Assembly: GCA_016209225.1 (NCBI GenBank)
Contig: JACQWO010000020.1
Coordinates: 1 to 54,410, forward strand
From: Desulfobacterales bacterium
Lineage (GTDB): Bacteria > Desulfobacterota > UBA8473
Direction of reading: 5' to 3'
DNA length: 54,410 nt
Both the position numbers and the translations under genes were made by a program. The stretch's first letter is position 1. Every line of letters begins with the position of its first letter. Below the pieces are notes generated by a model, which did not search any database, was not told where the DNA came from, and saw nothing but the letters and a program-made list of their open reading frames with translations. This document shows, piece by piece, positions 34,087-43,406 of the stretch.

Positions 34087-35889
34087 TTATCCTATCTCAA
34101 CGATGACCTTACCTATAAGCAGTCCCTCCCTGGTTACCAAAATCTCATATTGCTTCCCTTTTTTGTCAAGGGAATACTTTTTTTGCAGACTTCCATCTAA
34201 TCTTATAATACGCTTTCTGTCCTCTCCATCATCCCCATGTATATATCCCCTAAAATTTACCTTGACTCCCAAGTTATCGGCGATATTGGTACGAAGATCG
34301 GTTATTTCTATGTAATCATTATACAACGCCCTTATAACTTTACCGTTATCGTAGCACACCCCTTCTTTCCCATTGTGTTTTACCACCAGATAATACAGCT
34401 CAGGTTCCATCAAATCTATAAAAATTTGGCCCATATTTTTACCTTTATTCGATACTACTATTTGATACTGATTGCCTTTTCCGTCTGTAGAGTATTTTTT
34501 CCAAACGTCCCTTGCTGTATTTATTATGTATCCACGGTCATTTCCACTGTTATTGCTTTTATTACCAACAAAGCCAAGAAAATTAACAGTAGCATTCTTG
34601 AACTCTGAAGGATTAGTTATCACATCGATAATCTTTATCTTATCTCCTTTAACAACTTGAACTCGCTCATTATTGTAAAAAACCCTTTTAATACCATTAA
34701 GATCCAGCACAAAATATTCCACTTTTGGAATTACATCTACACTCTTTAGAAAAAGATGATCTCCCTTCTGGGAAGCCAGCGATACCTGAATTTCACCACA
34801 TTTATAATTATCTTTTCTTACAATAATGGAGGTTGGCTCATCAACCACAAACTTTTTTCTATAGTCATTTTTTGTGCCCATCTTTGAAATATCTACAGAG
34901 AGCCCCCTTTCGTAGTTTGCTTCGATATGAGATATCTCAATACTATCTCCCTTCTGCAAGGTTAATCTCTTTTGATTGAAGACTACCAAAGGAAGAGAGT
35001 TGTTTATAGAGAGAACAAGGTATTTCAAGAGGGGTGGATCCAGGTATATCCTCGGATTTTCCGGTATTATGTCAAACTCTTTCATAAAGGCATTGATTAC
35101 CATCGTTTGAAACTTAATCCTCAGTTTAACAGAGGGAATGTTTTTGGATGTTTCAATCCCGAACGCAGGGATTTCATGATCAGTTAATGAGTAGTATGTT
35201 GCCGACTTACGCTGCTCTGTATGGGGGGTATCAGGTGAACTGGTCCTGTGATTATTAAAATGAAAATGAAAATCGGGGTTATCTATGTGTTCGTTAACTT
35301 TGCTTGCTACCTTTCTTGCGAGATCACCTAAATAAAGGGTTTTTTTGTTCCGCTTTGAATAGAATACATCCGCATCAGCTATTATGGATTGACCATAGCG
35401 CAAGGGATTTCTAATGTCACTCTCCCACTTGGTGGAATAGAACCCTGAACCATCATGGAGATTTAAGAGATAGTCAGATTCTGCTATTAATCTCTTCAGT
35501 ACGAAAACAATCTTACTATCATAGTCTTTTATGGAAGAGTCGGTGAATTTTCTGTTCATATCACCACTTGGACCACGTTGATTTAAGAGGATAGAGTAAA
35601 AATTGGCCCTGGGCACAACAATCAGATTACCACTTTCCAGAGACATGTCTGCATAAAGATCTGCAGCTAGATACCCTCCTGGTTCATCCCCTTGAATTCC
35701 GCCGATTATTAAGAGGGTTTTACCAGGCTTATTGCCATAAATCCTATATACATTTAACTCGTATTGGGTGTTAGGTAAATATATTTCGTGTTTAGTAGCT
35801 GCTATGCTTCTCTTGGGAAGGATCAACAGTAAGGAAAACAAGAAGGGTATCAAGATTTTTTTGAGGTGAACGTTATATTGTCGACTCAC
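34087..35889 (-). CDS. M99-type D,L-carboxypeptidase (Csd4-like)
   Basis: A 600-residue exported enzyme (signal peptide about 1-30; GTG start after ggtggataaaca). The catalytic domain has GGIQGDEPGGYLAADLYAD, with zinc ligands Q66 and E69, and LLNLHDGSGFY with H145. A Gln in place of the usual His is the mark of Helicobacter Csd4, which trims tripeptide to dipeptide in peptidoglycan; NQRGPSGDMNRKF is also typical. The C-terminal part (about 280-600) has three similar beta-sandwich repeats, each with a W/Y-K-K...G-K-Q-Y-x-I-x-V pattern. That is more than the Csd4 C-terminal region that I recall. It is probably a shape-determining carboxypeptidase in the periplasm. Confidence 0.85.
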   Translation of the reverse strand: MSRQYNVHLKKILIPFLFSLLLILPKRSIAATKHEIYLPNTQYELNVYRIYGNKPGKTLLIIGGIQGDEPGGYLAADLYADMSLESGNLIVVPRANFYSILLNQRGPSGDMNRKFTDSSIKDYDSKIVFVLKRLIAESDYLLNLHDGSGFYSTKWESDIRNPLRYGQSIIADADVFYSKRNKKTLYLGDLARKVASKVNEHIDNPDFHFHFNNHRTSSPDTPHTEQRKSATYYSLTDHEIPAFGIETSKNIPSVKLRIKFQTMVINAFMKEFDIIPENPRIYLDPPLLKYLVLSINNSLPLVVFNQKRLTLQKGDSIEISHIEANYERGLSVDISKMGTKNDYRKKFVVDEPTSIIVRKDNYKCGEIQVSLASQKGDHLFLKSVDVIPKVEYFVLDLNGIKRVFYNNERVQVVKGDKIKIIDVITNPSEFKNATVNFLGFVGNKSNNSGNDRGYIINTARDVWKKYSTDGKGNQYQIVVSNKGKNMGQIFIDLMEPELYYLVVKHNGKEGVCYDNGKVIRALYNDYIEITDLRTNIADNLGVKVNFRGYIHGDDGEDRKRIIRLDGSLQKKYSLDKKGKQYEILVTREGLLIGKVIVEIG

Positions 35890-35997
35890 TGTTTATCCAC
35901 CTGTAACGTCTCGGAAGTTCTACAACCCCCATTATTCCACCATTCCATTTATTAATAATATTCCAATTACGGAGCTAAGGGGAGCCAAGTTCTCCTA

Positions 35998-36687
35998 TTA
36001 TGTCTTTATTTTAAAGGATTTATTCAGCAAAATATCCCCCTCAATTGAATAAACAAAGATTACAATTTCTTTAAACTCTGCCCCTCCTTTTGGCCTTTTA
36101 ATACGTCCTTTTAAGGGTTTTGAATGCTTTATTGCAAAGAACTGTCCCTTTCTGTAGTCCACGGGAACCCCGTTTTTAACTTCAACCATGGAAGATGCCC
36201 CGTAGACGGGAGAGTTAATATCTTCATTTTGCGCTATCATTGCTATGTATCCGGAAACCAGTCTATTGTCTTCAGTGTTGTTATATACTGTAAAGGTAAA
36301 ATTAATAATATCCGGCTCTGATTCAGCCGTCACCACCTTAAAATCTCCTATACTGATTTCCGAGGATAAGAGTGTCGCTATCTTGGATTTTTCTGGACTA
36401 CCTGGACCATCTGAAACAGGGGCACTCCTGGGATTATAGACCGGTTTAACCCCTTTTATTTCAATAGAATTTTGGTTTCTAATATCCAACTCTAACCTTT
36501 GAATCTCTTTGACCAATAAAGCCCTCTCCCGGTACAAGGAAAAGTACCCATAGGTAAAATATATAGAGGCTAATATTGAACATGCAAGCAATATAAGGAG
36601 ATAAATAAACCTATCGGTTTTTATTTCAAATGACCATATCTTACCCACGTGCCTCATAAAGATAATGGTTAAAGAGTCTTTTTTCAT
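35998..36687 (-). CDS. Single-pass membrane protein of unknown function in the cell-shape cluster
   Basis: I do not recognise this 229-residue protein. A short basic N-terminus, one membrane helix (about 27-47: FIYLLILLACSILASIYFTY), a short coiled coil (YRERALLVKEIQRLELDIRN), a Pro/Ser-rich linker (PRSAPVSDGPGSPEKSK), then an all-beta domain (about 110-229). The beta domain has an immunoglobulin-like pattern: INFTFTVYNNTEDNRLVSGY...EFKEIVIFVYSIEGDILLNK. The topology suits a membrane-anchored periplasmic scaffold. It sits 18 nt downstream of the L,D-transpeptidase gene and 108 nt upstream of the carboxypeptidase, so a role in organising these enzymes is the natural guess. Confidence 0.6.
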   Translation of the reverse strand: MKKDSLTIIFMRHVGKIWSFEIKTDRFIYLLILLACSILASIYFTYGYFSLYRERALLVKEIQRLELDIRNQNSIEIKGVKPVYNPRSAPVSDGPGSPEKSKIATLLSSEISIGDFKVVTAESEPDIINFTFTVYNNTEDNRLVSGYIAMIAQNEDINSPVYGASSMVEVKNGVPVDYRKGQFFAIKHSKPLKGRIKRPKGGAEFKEIVIFVYSIEGDILLNKSFKIKT

Positions 36688-36705
36688 CTTTATCTCGCTG
36701 GAAGC

Positions 36706-38115
36706 TTATTTTTGAGTGCTATCGTTATCAAAATCTGACTTCCAATCCTCACCGACAATTTCCCAGTTGTCCCCTTTCTTCTCTAAATACAATCTCTTTA
36801 TCCCCGAATCGTCATAGCTGTCTGAACGATAGTCCTGCTGAAAAGCTGCAATTACCTTATTCTCTTGTTTAAGTATTTTAATATCACCTATCTTTATATT
36901 AATAGTACGTACCTTTTTATTGAGGGCCTTTTTATAATCTCTCCATGACTGCCAGCCCATACCCTTAGCATTGAACCCTTTAGAATAACAAGACATATAC
37001 CTGTCTAACTCTTTGTTTTCCCAGTATGCCTTCCATTTAGAAATAAAAGAACGGATTGATTGTTCTTCCAACTCCAAAGTGGGTTTAATTAAAGGCTTCT
37101 CTTTTGGCTTTAGGATATTTTTCACCAAACGGGCTCTATACTTTCTCAAAGAAGGGGGCAACGAACTCCATGTCTCGCCTATGATCTCCCAACCATTTTT
37201 CCCTTTTTCTAAATACAATCTCTTCAATCCAAAACTATCAAAGCTACCTGAATGGTAACCCTGAAGAAAAAGTGCAACAACGCTATCCTTTTGTCTAAAT
37301 ATTCTCAAGTTCTCCAATGTTATATTGATTGTTTTGTATATTCTGTTAAGAGACCTCTTTTTGGCTCTCCACGACTGCCAGTCCATGTTCTCTGAGCGAA
37401 ACCTCTTAGAATAACTCGCCATATAGTTGTCTAATTCCTTGTTTTCCCAGTAGCTTAACCATTTAGAAATAAAATCCTGAATCTCTCTATTCTCCTGTAG
37501 GAGGGAATCTTTATGTCGGTAATCTATTTTTTCTTTGATAATTATCGGTGTGCTATGGGGTTCAATATATCTTGAGAGGTAAAGCACATCCTCATTTCCC
37601 AGGGCTATACATCCATTTGTATCAGTAGGTATCAACTCCTTATTTGTACCGTGAAGCCATATCCCATTACCACCCTTATTCCTTCTTTTATCCAAGTAAT
37701 TAGGGTAATCCAGCACGAAGGCCTTCACTCCATATTTGGGTGGCAGCTCCCTGCCCTCAATGATCTCAGTAACAAAATAGACCCCTTCTGGGGTTTTAAA
37801 ATCCCCTTTTCTTTCTTTGTCGCCGCTGTTTTCCCCGGTAGAGGAATTAAATATCTTTGACAACATATATCCATGGTTGCCGTATGAGTATAAATAGAGC
37901 TTTTGTTTCGACTTGTCAACGAGAATAGCGTAAGATTTGTCTCCATCTCCCATGTTAATCAATGAGCTTGGGATTCTGTCTGTTATGGAACCTTTTGTCG
38001 ATATACTATCGGGGGTAAATCGTTGAATTGCATGGGAAAGATTGGTTAATAAGGTTAATGGAATTAAAAGGAATGGTATGCTTATAAGGCCAGGTAATTT
38101 CCTTCTAACATTCAC
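36706..38115 (-). CDS. Csd6-like L,D-transpeptidase/carboxypeptidase with two NTF2-like repeats
   Basis: A 469-residue exported protein (GTG start after aaggagacgtttatt; signal peptide about 1-29). The YkuD domain (about 60-195) has the catalytic H155-G-T and C169 in TDTNGCIALG, so the active site is complete. It is followed by two homologous NTF2-like domains (about 209-317 and 350-462), each with W-x-x-Y-W-E-N-K-E-L-D, S-K-x-F/F, M-x-W-Q-S-W-R and K-R-L-Y-L-E-K near the end. Helicobacter Csd6 has one such domain after its YkuD fold and acts as an L,D-carboxypeptidase. This protein has two. It heads the cell-wall run. Confidence 0.87.
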   Translation of the reverse strand: MNVRRKLPGLISIPFLLIPLTLLTNLSHAIQRFTPDSISTKGSITDRIPSSLINMGDGDKSYAILVDKSKQKLYLYSYGNHGYMLSKIFNSSTGENSGDKERKGDFKTPEGVYFVTEIIEGRELPPKYGVKAFVLDYPNYLDKRRNKGGNGIWLHGTNKELIPTDTNGCIALGNEDVLYLSRYIEPHSTPIIIKEKIDYRHKDSLLQENREIQDFISKWLSYWENKELDNYMASYSKRFRSENMDWQSWRAKKRSLNRIYKTINITLENLRIFRQKDSVVALFLQGYHSGSFDSFGLKRLYLEKGKNGWEIIGETWSSLPPSLRKYRARLVKNILKPKEKPLIKPTLELEEQSIRSFISKWKAYWENKELDRYMSCYSKGFNAKGMGWQSWRDYKKALNKKVRTINIKIGDIKILKQENKVIAAFQQDYRSDSYDDSGIKRLYLEKKGDNWEIVGEDWKSDFDNDSTQK

Positions 38116-38214
38116 AATAAACGTCTCCTTGTACCTTTTTTTATTTGACCTGGTCCCGCTTCATTGTGAAATTGGAATGGTGGAATGGTGGGATCCTGGG
38201 GACATCTTGATTCA

Positions 38215-38769
38215 TCAATCTTGGAGAAAGTCTGCTTTTGTGAATACAGCCTCCAGTTGATATCCCTCTTTTGCCAAATTTTCTCTCCCTCCCTCTTGCC
38301 TATCGACCAACGTCAGAACTTTAACTACCTCATAACCCTCTTCCTCAGCTCTATAAATGGCCTTTAGGGTTGACCCCGCCGTTGTCACCACATCATCTAC
38401 TATTGCAACCTTAGCTCCCTTTCTCAGACCTTTTACCCCTTCAATCCATAGCGACGTGCCGTGTTTTTTCGGTTCTTTTCTGACGATAAATGCCTGGATG
38501 GGATTCCCTTCAGTATAACTAACCAGAGATATGGCCGTAACAATAGGATCTGCGCCCAAACTCAACCCCCCTACCCCATCTATAGGAACCTTGGACATTC
38601 GGATTATATCATAAAACATCTTGCCCACCAAATACGAGCCTTCAGCACTAAGGGTTGTCTGTTTCCCATCAATATACATATCACTTTCTCTCCCGGAAGC
38701 TAAGACAAACTTTCCCCTTTCGTATGACTTTTCCTTTAGTATTTTTAATAGCCTGCTTTTATAATCCAT
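38215..38769 (-). CDS. pyrE: Orotate phosphoribosyltransferase
   Basis: A 184-residue enzyme that joins orotate to PRPP, giving OMP in pyrimidine synthesis. It opens SRLLKILKEKSYERGKFVLA and has the substrate segment SGRESDMYIDGKQTTL. Catalytic Lys/His residues lie in FIVRKEPKKHGTS, and the PRPP loop is VAIVDDVVTTAGSTLKAI. Its length is normal. It follows purF by 8 nt and so closes the purine run, showing joint expression of purine and pyrimidine steps. Confidence 0.93.
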   Translation of the reverse strand: MDYKSRLLKILKEKSYERGKFVLASGRESDMYIDGKQTTLSAEGSYLVGKMFYDIIRMSKVPIDGVGGLSLGADPIVTAISLVSYTEGNPIQAFIVRKEPKKHGTSLWIEGVKGLRKGAKVAIVDDVVTTAGSTLKAIYRAEEEGYEVVKVLTLVDRQEGGRENLAKEGYQLEAVFTKADFLQD

Positions 38770-38777
38770 ATCTCTAA

Positions 38778-40187
38778 CTATATAACTATCTCTCTCTCGA
38801 ACAGAGTCAGTTGCCTGGAGTCCAGATCAACAGGGGGTTCTATGGGGTATTCTCCGGTAAAACATGCATCGCAAAAATCACCTCCGCCATTTTTAACCGA
38901 TCCTCTAAGTCCTTCAATACTCAAATACTCAAGGGAATCAGAAGTTATAAACCGGTTGATTTCAGAAACAGTGTGAAGAGAAGCAATAAGCTCTGTTTTT
39001 GCGGGGGTGTCAATGCCATAAAAGCATGGATGGGCAGTAGGAGGAGAGCTTATTCGAACATGGATTTCTCTGGCTCCTGCGTTTCGTATCATATTTATTA
39101 TCTTGTGAGAAGTAGTCCCCCTTACGATAGAATCATCAATGACTATTACCCGCTTTCCCTTCAAAAAGTCCTTTATAGGGTTAAGCTTAATCTTTGCGCC
39201 AAAATGCCTTATGGACTGCTGAGGCTCAATAAATGTCCTTCCCACATAGTGGTTTCTTATGAGTCCCATCTCAAAAGGTATAGAAGACTCTTCAGCATAA
39301 CCAATAGCGGCAGGAATCCCCGAATCTGGCACAGGTATTACAATATCCGCCTCAACTGGGTTCTCCCTAGCCAGTTGCCTACCCATTTCTTTTCTAACAC
39401 CATAGACGTTTCTTCCAAATATATTGCTGTCAGGACGTGAAAAGTAGACTAATTCAAATATACAGAACTTGTTCAAAGGGCTGAATGGTTTATAGGAAGT
39501 GATGCCGTGATCATCTATAAGTATAATTTCTCCTGGTTCAATCTCACGTACGTATTCGGCCTCTATTAAATCTAAGGCACAGGTCTCAGATGATACTATA
39601 TAAGCGCCCTTAAGCCTTCCCAAAACCAGAGGGTGAAAGCCATGAGGATCACGGACAGCAACCATCTCTCTTTCCGTAAGAAATAGCAAAGAATATGCCC
39701 CTTTTATCCTTGAAAGGGCATCAATTATACGCTCAACCAGTGAGCTTCCCCGGGAGGTTGCCATAAGATGCACTACTATCTCTGTATCCATTGTAGATTG
39801 AAAGATTGAGCCCCACTCCTCTAGTTCATGCCTCATTAGTCCTGCATTCAACAAATTCCCATTGTGGGCAACCGCTATACCCCCTTGAGAATAACTCACC
39901 ACAAAGGGTTGCGCGTTTTTTAATAAACTTGAACCGGCCGTTGAATAGCGCACATGACCTATAGCGCTATAACCGGTTAACTTATTTAAGATATCTTCGT
40001 TGAATATATCCGCAACCAGCCCCATCTGGCGATGGGAACGCAGTATTCTGCCATCAGATGATACAATGCCGGCGCTTTCTTGCCCCCGGTGCTGCAGGGC
40101 ATATAATCCCAGATACGTCAGATTGGCGGCTTCAGGATGTCCAAATACTCCAAAGACACCACATTCTTCTCTAAATTTATCAAACAT
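38778..40187 (-). CDS. purF: Amidophosphoribosyltransferase (Fe-S type)
   Basis: A 469-residue enzyme that makes phosphoribosylamine from PRPP and glutamine, the first step of purine synthesis. The N-terminal [14 protein letters not shown] shows the glutaminase Cys at residue 9, so an 8-residue propeptide must be removed, as in Bacillus-type PurF. The PRPP loop is [17 protein letters not shown]. Cys residues for a 4Fe-4S cluster are present ([24 protein letters not shown]), so this is the oxygen-sensitive Fe-S form. It lies between purL and pyrE. Confidence 0.95.
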   Translation of the reverse strand: MFDKFREECGVFGVFGHPEAANLTYLGLYALQHRGQESAGIVSSDGRILRSHRQMGLVADIFNEDILNKLTGYSAIGHVRYSTAGSSLLKNAQPFVVSYSQGGIAVAHNGNLLNAGLMRHELEEWGSIFQSTMDTEIVVHLMATSRGSSLVERIIDALSRIKGAYSLLFLTEREMVAVRDPHGFHPLVLGRLKGAYIVSSETCALDLIEAEYVREIEPGEIILIDDHGITSYKPFSPLNKFCIFELVYFSRPDSNIFGRNVYGVRKEMGRQLARENPVEADIVIPVPDSGIPAAIGYAEESSIPFEMGLIRNHYVGRTFIEPQQSIRHFGAKIKLNPIKDFLKGKRVIVIDDSIVRGTTSHKIINMIRNAGAREIHVRISSPPTAHPCFYGIDTPAKTELIASLHTVSEINRFITSDSLEYLSIEGLRGSVKNGGGDFCDACFTGEYPIEPPVDLDSRQLTLFEREIVI

Positions 40188-40209
40188 TATGGGTTTCCTG
40201 ATCCCTTCC

Positions 40210-42344
40210 TCAAACCCTCTCTTTAATGGCCATTTTCCACCTTTGTTTAAGAACCTCCACAGGACAATTAATAAGCTCGTTTATTACCAATCTCTCTCCA
40301 CCAACCCTTCCAATAATTTTAAAAGGGGCTTTATTTTTTTCTGCAATCTCCTTAAAATGATCCAAATTACCCTTATCCAATGAGACTATAATCCGAGATT
40401 GAGATTCTCCAAAAAGAAGGCAGTCTCCTCGTATATTTTCACTAATAGTTACCTTTGCGCCACGATTAAATTTAGGGCCCGAGAAACAACATTCTGCCAG
40501 CGCAATGGCAATACCACCTTCGGAACAATCATGGGCTGATTTTATTATTCCTTTCTGGATAACCTCCAAACAGGCATTCTGAACAGCAATCTCTAAATCC
40601 AGCTCAATCCCTGGAGGCATCCCCTCTTCGATGCCATGGACAACTGCCAGGTATTCACTGCCTCCCAGCTCTTCATAACTTTTCCCCAGCATTACTATCA
40701 CATCCCCATCGTCTTTAAACCACTGGGTTTGATGGAGGTTAATGTCGGGAATAATACCAACCATAGCCACTGTAGGTGTAGGGTAGATACCCTCTCCCTG
40801 GGTCTCATTGTAAAAACTGACATTTCCCCCTACCACAGGAGTGTTCAGTCTTTTACAGGCATCACTAATCCCGTTAGTAGCCTGCTCAAACTGCCACATT
40901 ATCCCAGGCTTTTCCGGGTTGCCAAAATTAAGGCAATCGGTTATAGCCAGGGGCTTTGCCCCGGAGCAGACCAGATTCCTTGCTGCCTCGGCAACGGCTA
41001 TCATTCCTCCTATGTAAGGATCAAGATAACAGTATCGGCTATTACAATCAACCGTCATTGCAATGCCTTTATTTGTCCCCTTTATCCTTATAACAGCCGC
41101 ATCAGAACCAGGGTAAACCACAGTATTGGTTCGCACCATATGGTCATATTGCCTGTAAACCCACCCCTTGCCGGCAATATTAGGAGACCCCAATAATTTA
41201 AGGAAAATTTCCGCATATTCTGTTGGTTCAGGAAGGTTATCTATAGAAAATCTTTGGGTCATGGAAAGGTATTCAGGTCTTTCTTTGGGCCGCAAATAGA
41301 CTGGGGATTCCTCGGACAAAGCCCTGGCCGGTATTTCAGCTACCATCACACCATCATTCATCACCCTAAGTAAACCATCATCTGTAACACTACCCACCAC
41401 GGATACATCTAAATCCCATTTCTTAAATACTTCCTCTACCTCTTTTTCATAACCCTTCTTCACAACTAGAAGCATTCTCTCCTGAGATTCTGACAACATC
41501 AGCTCGTAAGGAGTCATTCCCACTTCCCGTCTCGGCACTTTGGAAAGATCTATCTCAATCCCCGTCCCGCCTCTACTTGCCATTTCACAGGATGAACATG
41601 TCAGTCCTGCTGCACCCATATCTTGAATACCAACTATACAATCTCTGCTCATTACCTCGAGGCAGGCTTCCAGTAAGAGCTTCTCTGTAAAAGGGTCACC
41701 AACCTGAACTGTGGGACGTCTCTCTCCCGACTTTTCATCGAATTCTTCTGAAGCCATAGTTGCGCCATGAATACCATCTCTCCCTGTCTTAGAGCCAACG
41801 TAGATGACAGGATTCCCTGCCCCACAGGCAACCCCTTTGAATATCCTCTCCTTTTTAACCAATCCCAGACTAAAGACATTGACCAATATATTTCCATTGT
41901 AGCATTTATTAAAATAAGTCTCGCCTCCAACCGTAGGCACACCAATACAGTTGCCGTAGCCTGCTATACCCCCTACCACCCCATTGAGCAAATACCTGGT
42001 TTTAGGGTGATCGAAAGAGCCAAAACGTAAAGAATTCAGGGAAGCTATAGGCCTTGCTCCCATGGTAAAAATATCACGTAAAATACCTCCCCGATATCAA
42101 CTACACCTGCATTCTCTCCCGGACCTTGAATGATATGTTCTCCGCCGGTGGGGAAGTTCTTAAGAAAAACCCTTGAACTCTTATAACTGCAATGCTCACT
42201 CCACATTACTGAAAATATACCTAATTCTGTGTAGTTAGGCTCCCTTCCTAGAATCTGCTTTATCTTTTTATATTCTTCGTCTGTCAATCCGTGTTCTCTG
42301 ATTAGTCCTTCAGTAATTTCAGGCTCTTTAAAATTATCCATCAT
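40210..42344 (-). pseudogene. purL: Phosphoribosylformylglycinamidine synthase PurL, broken by an internal deletion and frameshift
   Basis: Two overlapping frames together form a small-type PurL. The N-terminal piece (42045-42344, 99 aa) carries [18 protein letters not shown] and [12 protein letters not shown]. The C-terminal piece (40210-42063, 617 aa from an internal ATG) continues with [16 protein letters not shown] and all later motifs, e.g. [13 protein letters not shown]-like [13 protein letters not shown] and [13 protein letters not shown]. Reading the second frame upstream of its ATG gives GGILRDIF, the normal sequence. About 28 residues between D-I-G and G-G-I-L are missing, including the conserved ESHNHPS, and the frame shifts. 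PurL uses ATP and glutamine-derived ammonia (via PurQ/PurS) to make FGAM. As read, the gene cannot make a working enzyme. An assembly or sequencing error is possible because purQ and purS are intact. Confidence 0.88.
42085..42093 (-). other. Deletion junction in purL
   Basis: In frame 1 the codons run D-I-G-E (atc ggg gag); in frame 2 they run G-G-I-L (gga ggt att tta). Both share the bases cggggaggt, where the two reading frames meet. In other bacteria roughly 28 codons lie between these points. The short G-rich overlap suggests joining at microhomology (two G-rich glycine codon runs), either in the cell or during assembly. Confidence 0.7.
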
Positions 42345-42399
42345 ATATCAATTAGTTAAAGTAAAACCATATATTATTCTTTTATCTAGTTAATATTTA

Positions 42400-42511
42400 G
42401 GCACAAAGTGGCAAAGACACATAGGCACAAAGAACAGGCTATTAGCCTGTAGCCTATAGGCTAATAGGCTAGAAAAATTTGTGCCTTTGGTGCTCTGTGC
42501 CTCTGTGCGCC
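42400..42511. repeat. Inverted repeat with nested palindrome (purL-purQ gap)
   Basis: Left arm ggcacaaagtggcaaagaca (from 42400) and aggcacaaag face the right arm tttgtgcctttggtgctctg (from 42478), ending ctgtgcgcct. The middle (42434-42471) is itself palindromic: aggctattagcctgtagcct and aggctaataggct. Such G-T-G-C-C-T / A-G-G-C-A-C palindromes are common as dispersed intergenic elements. In the purine mRNA it would fold into a large stem between purQ and purL. Confidence 0.6.
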
Positions 42512-42527
42512 TATTTTCATATAAACA

Positions 42528-43217
42528 TTATGCAAAGCTTTTTATAATAGACTCGAAAATCACTCTGCCGTCTTCATTCCCCAATATCTCCTCAGCACAT
42601 CTTTCGGGATGGGGCATCATTCCAAGGACATTCCGTTCTTTATTACATATCCCTGATATATTCCAGAAGGCGCCATTTGGGTTGGCATCATCTGTAATAT
42701 CCCCATTTTTCGCACAATACCTGAACACTATCTGATGGTTGTCCTTCAATTCCTGCAACGTCTTTTCATCAGCATAATAATTTCCGTCGAAATGAGCAAT
42801 AGGCATTTTCAAGACCCCTCCTAACTTTCCCTGATTGGTAAAAGGGGTCTCATTGTTTTCAAGCCGGAGATAAACATTATCACATACGAACTTCAAAGAT
42901 CTATTTGTCATCATAACACCGGGTAACAAACCTGCTTCCAGAAGAATTTGAAAACCATTACAGATTCCTAGGATTAAGCCTCCATTATAAGCAAACTTCC
43001 TTATCTCCTTCATTATAGGAGAAAACTTTGCAATAGCCCCAGGTCTCAAGTAGTCACCATGAGAAAATCCACCAGGGAGTATCAAACAGTCAACAGGGGG
43101 TAAACTACCCTCTTTATGCCAAATAAACCCCGCTTCCTGTTTTAATATATGTTTTATAACATGGTAGCAATCATGATCACAATTTGACCCGGGAAAAACT
43201 ATTATTCCAAACTTCAT
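42528..43217 (-). CDS. purQ: Phosphoribosylformylglycinamidine synthase, glutaminase subunit
   Basis: A 229-residue class I glutamine amidotransferase that feeds ammonia to PurL. The catalytic Cys is in [20 protein letters not shown], and the His/Glu pair lies in [16 protein letters not shown]. It opens [20 protein letters not shown], as in Bacillus Pur[16 protein letters not shown] forms the oxyanion region. All residues are intact, in contrast to the damaged purL 183 nt downstream. It starts at ATG. A palindromic gap (43218-43406) separates it from purS. Confidence 0.95.
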   Translation of the reverse strand: MKFGIIVFPGSNCDHDCYHVIKHILKQEAGFIWHKEGSLPPVDCLILPGGFSHGDYLRPGAIAKFSPIMKEIRKFAYNGGLILGICNGFQILLEAGLLPGVMMTNRSLKFVCDNVYLRLENNETPFTNQGKLGGVLKMPIAHFDGNYYADEKTLQELKDNHQIVFRYCAKNGDITDDANPNGAFWNISGICNKERNVLGMMPHPERCAEEILGNEDGRVIFESIIKSFA

Positions 43218-43299
43218 TGGTACTCCAAGGGTTCCGATCGTTTATTACAAGTTGAATTCAAACGGCTATTATTTATGGTTCTTCTTCCATTTGAGGGTC

Positions 43300-43374
43300 C
43301 AAGGATTCAAGTGTTTGTTTTCTAAGGATTTAACAAACCTCTTGTAGTTTTTTAGCATTCCACTTGAATCCTTG
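43300..43374. repeat. 14-bp exact inverted repeat (purS-purQ gap)
   Basis: caaggattcaagtg (43300-43313) is the exact reverse complement of cacttgaatccttg (43361-43374), with further partial copies (ccacttgactccttgattcc) just to the right. This resembles simple dispersed 'CTTGAATCCTTGA' palindromes of intergenic DNA. Together with the element at 42400-42511 it means both purQ borders carry palindromes. Confidence 0.65.
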
Positions 43375-43406
43375 ACCACTTGACTCCTTGATTCCCCGAT
43401 CCGGTA

